Shown in pieces: positions 8,134-17,613 of a stretch of 64,000 bases of DNA. The stretch comes from Desulfosporosinus sp. OT (GTDB taxonomy: Bacteria > Bacillota > Desulfitobacteriia > Desulfitobacteriales > Desulfitobacteriaceae): the NCBI RefSeq assembly GCF_000224515.1, contig NZ_AGAF01000124.1:22686-86685 (forward strand), written 5' to 3'. Positions within the stretch are counted from its first letter, which is position 1. The number at the start of each line of letters is the position of its first letter. The notes below the pieces were generated by a model that was given only the letters and a program-made list of their open reading frames with translations, was not told the DNA's origin and made no database searches. The position numbers and the translations under genes were made by a program.

Positions 8134-9143
8134 TAAGATACACCTTCTCCGGGAACAACGGTCCCCATAACAAAGCTTTTTTCTCCTAACTCACTGAGCT
8201 TCAAACGCACAGAAGCTTCATGTTCAGGACGGACAATGATGACAAACCCAACGCCCATGTTGAAGGTCCGATACATCTCTGGCCAAGCTACATCTCCGAG
8301 ACGTTGCAACAATGAGCAAATCGGAGGACATTCCCAACTCGATGTATCGATCCGAGCTCCCAGACCTGGTGGCAAAACCCGGGGAACGTTATCCGTTAAT
8401 CCCCCCCCCGTTATATGAGCCATTCCTAAGATTTCTCCTCCCGGAAGAAGTGGTAAAATCGACTTAACATAGATCCGCGTCGGACGAAGAAGTGCCTCCC
8501 CAAGTGACTCACCTAACTCGGGAAATACCTTATCCAAAGTATATGGTTCAAATACTTTCCGGGCTAAGGAGTAACCATTGCTATGGAGTCCGGTGGAAGG
8601 CAAGCCAATCAGTACATCCCCTGCTTGAATTTTTGACCCGTCAATTAGCTGATTCCGATTTACAACGCCCACTGAAAACCCAGCGATATCATATTCATCC
8701 TCGGCATAAAAACCCGGCATCTCTGCTGTTTCTCCCCCGATCAACGCACAGCCGGCCATTTCACACCCACTGGCAATCCCACCTACGACCTCAGCGAGTC
8801 GATTTGGCTCGACCTTTCCAACGGCCAGATAATCGAGAAAAAACAAAGGTTCTGCCCCTTGAACTAAGATATCATTGACACACATCGCTACTGCATCTTG
8901 TCCAATGCTATCATGCTTATTCATCTGAAAAGCAAGACGTAGCTTGGTCCCCACGCCATCCGTTCCGGAAACAAGAACCGGGTCTGGATACTTATCGAGA
9001 TCCAGTTTAAAAAGTCCGCCAAACCCTCCTAGTCCGCCGATGACTTCCGGACGAAACGTCCTAGCAACCGCGGGTTTAATGCGTTCCACTACATCATTCC
9101 CAGCTTGAATGTCGACGCCCGCGTCTCGGTAAGAGTATCCCAA
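8130..9143 (-). CDS. purM: Phosphoribosylformylglycinamidine cyclo-ligase (AIR synthetase)
   Basis: Makes AIR, the branch-point compound that PurE and the BzaA/BzaB proteins of this window both use. 337 residues. It has '[19 protein letters not shown]', '[14 protein letters not shown]', '[20 protein letters not shown]' and '[13 protein letters not shown]', with C-terminal '[16 protein letters not shown]'. The ATG is preceded by AGGAGGAA. A 170-base repeat-rich gap (9144-9315) separates it from purF upstream. Confidence 0.96.
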   Translation of the reverse strand: MGYSYRDAGVDIQAGNDVVERIKPAVARTFRPEVIGGLGGFGGLFKLDLDKYPDPVLVSGTDGVGTKLRLAFQMNKHDSIGQDAVAMCVNDILVQGAEPLFFLDYLAVGKVEPNRLAEVVGGIASGCEMAGCALIGGETAEMPGFYAEDEYDIAGFSVGVVNRNQLIDGSKIQAGDVLIGLPSTGLHSNGYSLARKVFEPYTLDKVFPELGESLGEALLRPTRIYVKSILPLLPGGEILGMAHITGGGLTDNVPRVLPPGLGARIDTSSWECPPICSLLQRLGDVAWPEMYRTFNMGVGFVIIVRPEHEASVRLKLSELGEKSFVMGTVVPGEGVSY

Positions 9144-9385
9144 CGTTCATTCCTCCTTATTTCTTCTGCCACTCCTCGAGTCGCATATTCGGATATTCGA
9201 TATTCGAAGAACGAAATCACAGCGCGTGAGATCTTTATAACACTGCATAACTTCCGATTGTGCCCTATCAAAACCTCGAAGTTCGAATCTCGAACCACGA
9301 ACCTCGCTTCCGGCCCTAGCCGCAACAATTTCGAGTTTCAAAATTATTTTTTCCTTGGTTCAAGTTCGAAACTGCAATCGGATAC
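9144..9385. repeat. TTCGAA-rich intergenic repeat cluster (copy A)
   Basis: The purF-purM gap and the last codons of purF are full of short TTCGAA/CTCGAA/ACGAACCTCG words. On the minus strand the core reads TAGGG..., GCGAGGTTCG, TTCGAGATTCGAA. The same pattern recurs at 33141-33275 between bzaA and bzaB, and weakly near 49912 and 50865. No coding capacity is convincing. Confidence 0.55.
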
Positions 9386-10734
9386 GTTCCGTTAAAACAA
9401 GCTAAACAAACAGCATCCGTGCCTAAGGCCCGAAGTAAACCTTCCTCCGAGATATAGTGCAATGAGTCAGCTCCAGAGAACTTCCGAATCCCCTCTATAT
9501 CTAATTGATTGGCGATGAGTTTTTCCCGCTCTGCTGTGTCAATTCCGTAGTAGCACGGAAAGGCAACCGGAGGAGAGCTAATCAAAAAGTGAACTTCTTT
9601 GGCACCTGCTTTTTTAACCATTTCCACTAGTTTAGAACTGGTGGTCCCGCGGACGATTGAATCATCAATCATAACCACACGTTTATCTTTCAAGACGCTC
9701 GCATTAGCATTGAGTTTAAGACGAACACCCACTTCTCTCATGGCCTGAGTAGGTTGAATGAACGTTCGACCGACATAACGGTTTTTTATAAGCCCCTCTC
9801 CAAAGGGAAGGCCCAGTGCCGTAGCGTACCCAAGGGCCGAAGCAGTCCCTGAGTCTGGAACTGCGATCACAAGATCCGCCTCAATCGGGCATTCCCGGGC
9901 CAGTTCAATACCCATCCTGCGCCGACTTTCGGATACGTTCAACTGATCCATCGTGCTGTCCGGCCGAGCAAAATAGATATATTCAAAGGCACAAGAAGCG
10001 CGTTCAGTTTTAGAGAGCCCCATATAGGTATGTAACCCTTCTTCGTCAATCACGACAATTTCGCCAGGTTCCACATCTCTAATAAACTCTGCACCGATGG
10101 TATCAAGGGCACAACTTTCTGAGGCCAGACAATACCTGTCACCCATCCTCCCAATGCATAAGGGACGGACACCATGAGGATCTCTCAGCCCAAAGAGTTT
10201 GTCCTCCGCCAAGATCACTAGGGCATATGCCCCACGAAGATCCAACATGGTCTTGACCAGCGCATCTTCTAAGGACTCCCGGCGATAGCGAGTAATAAGG
10301 TTTATAATTACTTCGCTGTCAATTGTCGTTTGGAATACCGCTCCGTTTTTGCCAAGTTCTTCTCGCAAATCTGCTGCATTGGTTAAATTACCGTTATGCG
10401 CCAAAGCCATCATCCCTTTTTGGTAGTGTACTACCAAGGGCTGGGCATTCGCGAGCAGACTTGACCCTGTGGTAGAATAACGAACATGCCCGATCGCCAT
10501 TTTACCCTTCAAGCCTTCTACAACACGGTCAGAAAATACTTCCGATACCAAACCCATTCCTTTATGCAAAGCAATATTATGCCCATCAGAAACCGCGATT
10601 CCTGCGCTTTCCTGCCCGCGGTGCTGTAAGGCATAAAGCCCGTAATAAGTTAAACGGGCTACCTCCTGATTGGGAGCATAAATCCCAAAGACGCCACATT
10701 CCTCTTTTGGCTTGTCCTCTCCAAATTCGAACAC
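9316..10734 (-). CDS. purF: Amidophosphoribosyltransferase
   Basis: Committed step of purine synthesis: PRPP + glutamine to phosphoribosylamine. 472 residues. Class II glutamine amidotransferase domain with the nucleophile Cys13 in 'EECGVFGIYA' (a short propeptide is cleaved in this class). PRTase domain with PRPP motif 'VVMIDDSIVRGTTSSKLV'. Cysteines in 'RASCAFEY', 'AFPCYYG' and 'VCLAC' match the [4Fe-4S] ligands of the Bacillus-type enzyme. The last 15 or so residues (after 'ACFNGTYPIA') are encoded by the TTCGAA repeat cluster and look like a recent C-terminal extension. Confidence 0.96.
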   Translation of the reverse strand: MFEFGEDKPKEECGVFGIYAPNQEVARLTYYGLYALQHRGQESAGIAVSDGHNIALHKGMGLVSEVFSDRVVEGLKGKMAIGHVRYSTTGSSLLANAQPLVVHYQKGMMALAHNGNLTNAADLREELGKNGAVFQTTIDSEVIINLITRYRRESLEDALVKTMLDLRGAYALVILAEDKLFGLRDPHGVRPLCIGRMGDRYCLASESCALDTIGAEFIRDVEPGEIVVIDEEGLHTYMGLSKTERASCAFEYIYFARPDSTMDQLNVSESRRRMGIELARECPIEADLVIAVPDSGTASALGYATALGLPFGEGLIKNRYVGRTFIQPTQAMREVGVRLKLNANASVLKDKRVVMIDDSIVRGTTSSKLVEMVKKAGAKEVHFLISSPPVAFPCYYGIDTAEREKLIANQLDIEGIRKFSGADSLHYISEEGLLRALGTDAVCLACFNGTYPIAVSNLNQGKNNFETRNCCG

Positions 10735-10756
10735 GTTCGGCCCCCCCTATCCCATC

Positions 10757-11470
10757 CTAAGCAAGAGCTTTTTTTACCCGCCTGAAAACTTCTTGATAAG
10801 CCTCTTCAACTTGTCCTAAGTCCCGGCGGAAGCGATCCTTGTCCAACTTCTCCCGCGTTTCCATATCCCAATAACGACAAGTATCTGGTGAGATTTCATC
10901 GCCTAGGTAGACTTTTCCATCCGCAACCCCAAACTCTAATTTAAAATCAATCAAGTCAATTCCCGCTTTAACTAATATGGTTCGCAAGATGTCGTTTATT
11001 TTAAAGCCCAAGGCTTGAATCTCTTTAGTATTTGCCTCACTTGCCCAGCCCATTGCGGCAACATGGGATTCATTAACCATCGGGTCTCCCAAGGCATCAT
11101 CTTTGTAATATAACTCCACGACTGGTTGCGAGAGAACGTAGCCCTCTTCCACACCAAGACGCTTCGCTAAACTTCCAGCTACAATATTGCGTACAACAAC
11201 TTCGAGGGGAATCATGTCTAAGCTGCGCACAAGCATATCTCGATCTCCTAAGAGCTTCACAAAATGAGTCGGAATGCCTGCTTTTTCTATTTCTTCAAAG
11301 AAGAGTGCCGATAGCTGGTTGTTGACCTCACCTTTATCGACAATTTGTCCTTTTTTCTCTCCGTTGAAAGCAGTGGCATCATCTTTGTAAGCGACCCAAA
11401 AATACTCACTTTGATCTGTCGCATAAACTCTCTTTGCTTTACCTTCATAGCGTAATTCTAACTTTTCCAT
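10757..11470 (-). CDS. purC: SAICAR synthetase
   Basis: Joins aspartate to CAIR. 237 residues, the compact bacterial form. It has '[12 protein letters not shown]', '[15 protein letters not shown]', '[15 protein letters not shown]', 'VNESH' and 'LIDFKLEFG...[14 protein letters not shown]'. The ribosome site GAAAGGGG precedes the ATG. It lies 22 bases upstream of purF in the same operon. Confidence 0.97.
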   Translation of the reverse strand: MEKLELRYEGKAKRVYATDQSEYFWVAYKDDATAFNGEKKGQIVDKGEVNNQLSALFFEEIEKAGIPTHFVKLLGDRDMLVRSLDMIPLEVVVRNIVAGSLAKRLGVEEGYVLSQPVVELYYKDDALGDPMVNESHVAAMGWASEANTKEIQALGFKINDILRTILVKAGIDLIDFKLEFGVADGKVYLGDEISPDTCRYWDMETREKLDKDRFRRDLGQVEEAYQEVFRRVKKALA

Positions 11471-11521
11471 AATCTTACCCCTTTCAATAGTCGTCAGTTT
11501 ATTAGCATTCTTTGCATTTGT

Positions 11522-12817
11522 TTAGTCGAGTCCTAAGCGCTGGAAGATGTCTATTACGTGTTTAGTATGGTACTTATAATCAAACAAGGCAGCAATTTCT
11601 GCCTCGTCTAAGTATTCTCGAACGTCGGCGTCCCGATTGATCAAACTTTGAAATTGTTCTTTAGTATTCCAGGCTTCCATGGCATTGCGTTGAACCAAAG
11701 CGTACGCATTTTCTCTGCTGACACCCTTTTCTACTAAGGCCAGCATCACGCGTTGAGAAAATATTAACCCATACCCTTTATCAATGTTAACCTGCATCTG
11801 TTCCGGGAAAACCTGTAAACGATCAACAAGCTGGGTCATCTTGTAAAGCATATAGTCTAAGGCAATGGTGCTGTCTGGCAAAATCATACGTTCTGCTGAA
11901 GAATGGGAGATATCTCGTTCATGCCATAAGGCCACATTTTCCAAAGCAACTTGGGCATTCGAACGAACCACTCGGGCCATCCCACAAATACGTTCGGGTG
12001 TGATAGGATTTTTTTTGTGCGGCATGGCCGAGGATCCTTTCTGCCCTTTGCCAAAGGCTTCTTCCACTTCATGAACATCGGTTCGCTGTAAGTTGCGGAT
12101 CTCGGTTGCCATTTTATCGAGTGAACTAGCGATTCCCGCAAGAGTCGTCATATAACAGGCATGTCGATCGCGTTGGAGTATTTGGGTCGATATCAGAGCT
12201 GGCTCTAAGTTAAGAGCTTGGCAAACATGCGCTTCAACTTGAGGATCTACATTGGCAAACGTCCCCACTGCGCCTGAAATTTTCCCAACCCGTATCTCTT
12301 CACGAGCAAAGGCTAAACGCCTCTTTTGGCGTCTAATTTCATCGTACCATAAAGCCAACTTTAATCCAAAGGTGATCGGTTCAGCGTGAATCCCATGCGT
12401 TCGACCCATCATGATGGTGTCGCGATGTTCCAACGCCCTGCGGTGCAGGACAGCTTCCAAAGCTTCCATCTTAGCCAGCAAAATATCCGATGCTTCTACC
12501 AATTGCAAAGACAACGCGGTATCAAGTATATCTGAAGAAGTAAGACCTAGATGAATGTATTTTGCTTCATCTCCCACATTTTCTGCAACATTGGTCAAGA
12601 AAGCCAACACATCATGTTGAGTCACTTCTTCAAGGGCTTGTACCCTTTCCCAGGAAAAAGAAGCCTTTTCTCGAATGACCTCAACCGCCTCATTCGGAAC
12701 CTTTCCTAGTTTGGCCCACCCTTCGCACGCTGCGATTTCAATCTTTAACCAGAGAGTGAGGCGATGCTCGTCTGTCCATATCCCTCCCATTTCAGGAAGC
12801 GTGTACCGTTCAATCAT
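11522..12817 (-). CDS. purB: Adenylosuccinate lyase
   Basis: Acts twice: SAICAR to AICAR, and adenylosuccinate to AMP. 431 residues. Fumarase-superfamily signature 'GSSAMPHKKNP', with 'LTSSDILDTALSLQL', 'GRTHGIHAEPITFG' carrying the catalytic His region and 'HDVLAFL'. It lies between purE and purC with short gaps. Confidence 0.97.
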   Translation of the reverse strand: MIERYTLPEMGGIWTDEHRLTLWLKIEIAACEGWAKLGKVPNEAVEVIREKASFSWERVQALEEVTQHDVLAFLTNVAENVGDEAKYIHLGLTSSDILDTALSLQLVEASDILLAKMEALEAVLHRRALEHRDTIMMGRTHGIHAEPITFGLKLALWYDEIRRQKRRLAFAREEIRVGKISGAVGTFANVDPQVEAHVCQALNLEPALISTQILQRDRHACYMTTLAGIASSLDKMATEIRNLQRTDVHEVEEAFGKGQKGSSAMPHKKNPITPERICGMARVVRSNAQVALENVALWHERDISHSSAERMILPDSTIALDYMLYKMTQLVDRLQVFPEQMQVNIDKGYGLIFSQRVMLALVEKGVSRENAYALVQRNAMEAWNTKEQFQSLINRDADVREYLDEAEIAALFDYKYHTKHVIDIFQRLGLD

Positions 12818-12841
12818 ACGTAGTCCCCTTACCTAATATTA

Positions 12842-13363
12842 TTAGTTTCCTTTTACTGCTCCTTGAATTCCTTCACTTAACTTTAATTGCAATGCTTCAT
12901 CTTTCGCCTCGATATCCTTCAGCATCTGGCCTCGAAAGTTTTTAACTTTAACACTCAAAGCTTCATCCTGAATGGCTAGGATCTGCACAGCAAGCAAAGC
13001 CGCGTTGCGTGCGGAACCTATGCCTACGGTCGCAACTGGAATTCCAGGGGGCATTTGCACGATGGAGTAAAGAGCGTCGATGCCTTCCATAGCACCACTA
13101 CTCAGCGGAACACCAATCACTGGTAAAATCGTTGCCCCTGCGACAACTCCTGGCAAATGGGCAGCTAACCCTGCAGCCGCAATGATAAGTTTTCCGCCCT
13201 GAGCTTCAAAGGCTCTTACCCAATCTACAGTTCTATCCAATGTTCTGTGGGCAGAAGAAATTTTAACTTCAAACTCAAGTTCAAATTGACGGAGAACTTT
13301 CATAGCGTCCTCCATAATTTTGTAATCTGAGTCACTTCCCATAATGACCCCAATCTGGCTCAT
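12842..13363 (-). CDS. purE: PurE, carboxyaminoimidazole ribotide-forming enzyme (biosynthetic copy)
   Basis: First gene after the riboswitch. 173 residues. Phosphate-binding 'IMGSDSDYKIM', the catalytic-histidine loop 'ISSAHRTLDR' (His39, equivalent to E. coli PurE His45), 'AAAGLAAHLPGVVAG' and 'VGIGSARNAALLAVQIL'. No purK is in the operon, so it may act as an AIR carboxylase using CO2, or purK may lie elsewhere. This copy keeps the histidine, while the paralogue at 31251-31751 does not; compare the two entries. Confidence 0.95.
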   Translation of the reverse strand: MSQIGVIMGSDSDYKIMEDAMKVLRQFELEFEVKISSAHRTLDRTVDWVRAFEAQGGKLIIAAAGLAAHLPGVVAGATILPVIGVPLSSGAMEGIDALYSIVQMPPGIPVATVGIGSARNAALLAVQILAIQDEALSVKVKNFRGQMLKDIEAKDEALQLKLSEGIQGAVKGN

Positions 13364-13442
13364 ATTATTTCCGCCCTTCTGTTTCTCTTTGTTTTAGCAA
13401 CTTCTAAGTTGCCTGAAGCCTGACTAGACCAAGTCATATTTA

Positions 13443-13508
13443 TAAAAAAACCCAGGAAGGGCAAATTCCCCCCTTTTAATAAGAGTGAAACCTACCCGCC
13501 TGGGCTTT
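13443..13508 (-). terminator. Riboswitch expression-platform terminator
   Basis: On the minus strand a hairpin built on AGCCCAGG...CCTGGGT is followed by seven Ts, between the guanine aptamer and purE. This is the expected OFF-state attenuator. Confidence 0.8.
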
Positions 13509-13586
13509 TATCCCTTCGGTGTAGTTTGATTTACCTCAATCAAACCTGTACCACTCGGACAATTCACTTGCCCTAGGTACACTTTC

Positions 13587-13655
13587 GCTCATAGTCAGGC
13601 CATTTACGGTAGCCTGGTAGAAACTTGCGGACCATATCTCCGCGGTTATATGAAC
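13587..13655 (-). promoter_or_regulatory. Guanine riboswitch (purine aptamer)
   Basis: Read on the minus strand, P1 is GTTCATA/TATGAGC. The conserved core words ATAACCG, GATATGG, AGTTTCTACC and CCGTAAAT are followed by GACTATG. The pyrimidine before UAUG is C (GACTATG, not GATTATG), the residue that specifies guanine/hypoxanthine over adenine. It lies 220 bases upstream of purE and should shut off the eight-gene operon when guanine is plentiful. Confidence 0.95.
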
Positions 13656-13677
13656 TCCGTATGAATTTGTTAAATTC

Positions 13678-13706
13678 ATTTTACAAGAAGGATCTGTGAA
13701 GGTCAA
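13678..13706 (-). promoter_or_regulatory. Promoter of the pur operon
   Basis: Minus strand TTGACC (13701-13706), 17-base spacer, TAAAAT (13678-13683), just ahead of the purine aptamer. Confidence 0.75.
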
Positions 13707-13901
13707 TAGAAAAACCGAACATTAATATATTTCTTGCTTAAAATGTTCGAATTAGGATTTTTAATGCTTGACCCAAACTGTTTCACTTTTTGTTCCCTTT
13801 CTTAATATCATTGAATTGGATAACATGATTTTTGACTTCTTCTTTTTGTGACTATCTTTTCCGCTTCTGAAAATTTTATAAATTTATTATGAGTATTGCC
13901 C

Positions 13902-15218
13902 CTAAAGTACCGCTTTAACTCGTTTCCCCTCCTTCAGGTTCGTTAAACTAGTGTCTAAAATTATTACATCTCCTGCTGACAATCCTTGCTCAATGATTAC
14001 ATCGCTGTCATTTTCCAGGCCTTTTTTCACAGGCTGAATTTTAGCTTGACCTTGCTGAAGTACCCAGACAGCATCCCCTTGTTGATACGGGAAAAGGGCT
14101 GTTTTAGGGATCAGAAGTTTATTAGGAACTTCCAAAGTAGTAAATTTCACATCCACACTACTCCCTAGGACAACGGCGGGAGATCGATCATCAAGCAGAA
14201 TCGTGACTTTCACGCGGTTTTCCTTAAGGCCGAGTGGAGAAATCTTCTCAACTGCTGAGGGATCAACCGCTTCAACTTTACCCGTTAAGGATTTATTTCC
14301 AACACTGGTAGCTTGAATAACTTGCACTGGACTCTCCACTTTGATGTCGAGGGCATCACTAGCTAGGACAAAGCTCTCTAACTTATAGCCTTTGTTTCCA
14401 TAGATAGTCATAATCTGCTGGCCAAGTGGAATAACATTTCCTTCTTTTAAAGAAAGATCTTTGACGGAACCATCTTGCAGGGCAACGACCGTGGCTTTGC
14501 TAATTTTATCTTCCAGTTGGTCGATTTGTGCCTGCAGAGCATTTTTTTGATTGATATAATATATTTCTGTCCCTTGAGATGACTGATATTGCTCGTTAAT
14601 CAGCCGGAGACCTTCTTTTTGCTGCTCTAAGAAATTTTCTGCTTTCTCAGAAGCTGTCTGAGCCGCTTCATATTGCACAGCAGAAATTGAACCGGCTTCA
14701 TACAAAGCTTTCATTCGAGTCAGGTTCAGTTCCTCTGTCTGAGCATCCTTCTCCGCTTGCTCAATAATTAATTTCTGTTGCGCGGCCTGCGCGTCATTAG
14801 GGTTTTTGTAGTTCTGCAAGCGTTGACCTTCCAAACTTTGGTATTGAGCCTTGAGGGATTCCAACTGATAGCTCAGGTCACTAGTACTCATCTCCAAGAG
14901 TACTTGACCCTTTTGAACCTTATCTCCATTTTTAACCTTGAGAGATTCTAATTTCCCTTCCACAGGGTTAAAGATGGGCCACTCCTGAGCGGCGATAACT
15001 TCGCCTTCCTCGGTAAAGCCTTTTGTAAAATCTTTAGGCTGAAGAGTATATACTCCTGCTGACAAAGGCATTGCCTTCGATGCTGCTACAGCAATAATAA
15101 TGAGGATGGCTAGCCCCCCTGCAATTAAGAACTTTCGCTTCTTGGGGTTCCGAAGATTAAAGTTGTGTAATTTTAACGTTTTAGGTGTTTGATTGAGGGT
15201 TGTCTTTTCAATTGTCAT
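13902..15218 (-). CDS. Efflux periplasmic-adaptor-like subunit (HlyD/MacA family)
   Basis: 438 residues. A basic N-terminus and a membrane anchor (about 30-50) are followed by a biotinyl-lipoyl half-motif ('GKLESLKVKNGDKVQKGQVLLEM'), a long coiled coil (about 115-235) and beta-barrel domains. In monoderm bacteria such adaptors work with MacB-type ABC permeases to export lipophilic or peptide substrates. It is last in the tetR-ATPase-permease-adaptor operon, 16 bases after the permease. Substrate unknown. Confidence 0.85.
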   Translation of the reverse strand: MTIEKTTLNQTPKTLKLHNFNLRNPKKRKFLIAGGLAILIIIAVAASKAMPLSAGVYTLQPKDFTKGFTEEGEVIAAQEWPIFNPVEGKLESLKVKNGDKVQKGQVLLEMSTSDLSYQLESLKAQYQSLEGQRLQNYKNPNDAQAAQQKLIIEQAEKDAQTEELNLTRMKALYEAGSISAVQYEAAQTASEKAENFLEQQKEGLRLINEQYQSSQGTEIYYINQKNALQAQIDQLEDKISKATVVALQDGSVKDLSLKEGNVIPLGQQIMTIYGNKGYKLESFVLASDALDIKVESPVQVIQATSVGNKSLTGKVEAVDPSAVEKISPLGLKENRVKVTILLDDRSPAVVLGSSVDVKFTTLEVPNKLLIPKTALFPYQQGDAVWVLQQGQAKIQPVKKGLENDSDVIIEQGLSAGDVIILDTSLTNLKEGKRVKAVL

Positions 15219-15234
15219 CTTTTCATCCTCCTAC

Positions 15235-17613
15235 CTAGTCTCTTGTCGCGAGAATTTCGACAAACGGAAGCGACTTTATCTTCTTGAAAGCCCAGCTTTG
15301 GGCTACTATTACGGAAACGGCCGTTCCAACGGCTGCACCAAGTAACGCTACTGGCGGAAGTTCTGCCGGAAGGGAGTACAGGTCATTACTCATGGCTTGA
15401 GCCATACCAATTTCCAACCCATAGGCCAAAGGGATACCTAGAAGGATTCCAAATATATACAACGTCCATTGTTCTGAGGTGATTACTCTCAATACCTCTC
15501 TCGGAGTCATACCTAAAACACGCAGGGAAGCCAATTCACGTTTTCGTTCAGACAGAGAAATAATACTGGAATTATAGATGAGGGCAAATCCCGTAATTCC
15601 GCCGAGAATGGCCAGCAACCAAGTCGTAAACCCGAAGGAATCCATCATTTTTCGAATTTTATCCCCGGTATCTTTAAGGGATTCTATCGAGGTGACATTA
15701 CTTGCGTTGCGATACTTGCTTTTCATTTGCCCTACTTCAGACTGATCCATTTTCACAAGCATCGATGTGCTAATTTCTCCTTGCCGGAGAAAACGCTGCA
15801 GTTCTGTTTCCTCCATAAAGGCATTAAGTCCGACATATTGCGGAACGACACCTTTGACCATCAAATTCTCACCCTTTTGACCTAGTGGGTCTTTCCGCCA
15901 AGGACTTTCCACATAAATAGTGTCTCCTGCTTTGACGTTTAAGGAATTAGCTAAATGTTCGGAAAGCAAAATCCCTTGATCAGGCACCTCGATACGTTGC
16001 CCGTTTTTATCAAGAATGTTATAGAGAGTAGAATCCTTAGCAAGGCCCATTAACGATACTTCTTTCTTTAACCAACCACTTTTCAAGGTAGCGGGCGCTT
16101 CCAATACGGGTTCCACTTTAGAAACTCCTGCTTCGTGGGTAAGAGCAAGCTTTGTGGCACCAGTCGCGGCAGGATGGGTCAAAGATAGTTTAACGTCATA
16201 GGTTTGAACCTGTTCCAATTGAACAACCGTTAATAAGTTTGTCATGTTTTGCATTGACCAAGATACCGTCATTAAGCTAAAAACAACGGCAATACCCAGG
16301 ACATTAAAAATGCTTCTAGTTGGAGTACGAAAAACATCCCGAATTCCCATCTGGGCTTGTGAAGTTAGTCGTTTCCAAAACCAGGTGATTTTCTCCAAAC
16401 GAGTCTTGTTCGCTGTAACCGGAGCAGGAGGCCTCATCGCTTGAGCTGGTTCTAGATTTAAAATGTCCAGACTCCCTCTGATGCCACTAATCAAGCTGAA
16501 GAAAAGCGCGAGCGCCAAACCAATAAGCAGATACTTGAACGAAAATTCGCTTTGAAGTCCCGGCAGAGCAAAGTATTGTTTGTACATTGTGGTTAGAGGG
16601 AAGGATAGGGCAACCCCAGATAATCCTCCGAGTAATCCCCCTATCGTTCCAATGAGCAAGGGATAGGTAAGATAATGCCTGATGACCTCTCGATCAGTAA
16701 AGCCAAACGCCTTAAGTGTCCCGATGGCAACCCTTTGCTGTTCGATTAGCCGTCTCAACATCGTGTATAGAATGATGGCAGCTACTCCTAAAAAGACCAC
16801 GGGAAGAGTTTTGGTCATGCTTCTGATATTGGTTATTTCACTTGTCAAAATGGCATTGCTCGTTTGATCCTTACGGGGGACAATACTTTGTAGACCATAG
16901 GGTTTCAACTTGGATTGCAGGCTATCTTTAACCGAATCAAAACTTACTCCACTCTTTAGCGTAACCACCAGATCATTGACCTGGCCTTTTTCTTTAACCA
17001 GAGCCTTGAGCGAACTTAACGGGACATAAGCAATCCCAAAATCTTCCGGCGAGGGATAAAGGTCTTGAGCCGTTCTCATAATGTAAATAAATTCTGGACT
17101 TTGAGCTGTTCCGGTCACATAGAAGGTAGCTTGTTTCCCTTCTAGGATAACTTTGATGCTATCTCCTAATGACAAATGATTCGCTGCAAAAAACTGGGGA
17201 TCGACGAGAATTTCCGATTGATTATCGTTAGGCAGGTGTCCGGTCAAGAGACGGATTTGGTTGATTTTTGGGGTGTTGGTCATATTAACGGAGACCATTC
17301 TCAAATATCGGTTAGAATCTTTCTGTTGGTCTAATAGGCGAACGTCTTTGACAATCCGCCCTTCCGCTTGATCAACTCCGGGTATAAACATGAGAGAATT
17401 TACTTTGTTTTCCGGATACCCCGTAACATTAATGAATCCGTCAGCAAAATGTGTTTCACTATAAAAAGCTTGTTGAGCCTTATCCATATTTTCTACGACA
17501 ATTGACATCGATGTGTAAATCATTAAACCGATGGCAATAACCACGATACAGGCCAGATAGACCCCTTTGTTCTCTTTAATATCTCGCCAAGTCTTTCTTC
17601 TGAGCATTACCAT
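15235..17613 (-). CDS. ABC transporter permease, FtsX/MacB type
   Basis: 792 residues. An N-terminal helix (about 13-33) and an extracytoplasmic MacB_PCD-like domain are followed by an FtsX block ('MLRRLIEQQRVAIGTLKAFGFTDREV...'), then a second copy of the helix-soluble-FtsX arrangement ('LSERKRELASLRVLGMTPREVLRVI'), so the protein is a fused two-unit permease. The start ATG follows GGAGGAAATATC and overlaps the end of the ATPase gene by seven bases. Confidence 0.88.
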   Translation of the reverse strand: MVMLRRKTWRDIKENKGVYLACIVVIAIGLMIYTSMSIVVENMDKAQQAFYSETHFADGFINVTGYPENKVNSLMFIPGVDQAEGRIVKDVRLLDQQKDSNRYLRMVSVNMTNTPKINQIRLLTGHLPNDNQSEILVDPQFFAANHLSLGDSIKVILEGKQATFYVTGTAQSPEFIYIMRTAQDLYPSPEDFGIAYVPLSSLKALVKEKGQVNDLVVTLKSGVSFDSVKDSLQSKLKPYGLQSIVPRKDQTSNAILTSEITNIRSMTKTLPVVFLGVAAIILYTMLRRLIEQQRVAIGTLKAFGFTDREVIRHYLTYPLLIGTIGGLLGGLSGVALSFPLTTMYKQYFALPGLQSEFSFKYLLIGLALALFFSLISGIRGSLDILNLEPAQAMRPPAPVTANKTRLEKITWFWKRLTSQAQMGIRDVFRTPTRSIFNVLGIAVVFSLMTVSWSMQNMTNLLTVVQLEQVQTYDVKLSLTHPAATGATKLALTHEAGVSKVEPVLEAPATLKSGWLKKEVSLMGLAKDSTLYNILDKNGQRIEVPDQGILLSEHLANSLNVKAGDTIYVESPWRKDPLGQKGENLMVKGVVPQYVGLNAFMEETELQRFLRQGEISTSMLVKMDQSEVGQMKSKYRNASNVTSIESLKDTGDKIRKMMDSFGFTTWLLAILGGITGFALIYNSSIISLSERKRELASLRVLGMTPREVLRVITSEQWTLYIFGILLGIPLAYGLEIGMAQAMSNDLYSLPAELPPVALLGAAVGTAVSVIVAQSWAFKKIKSLPFVEILATRD

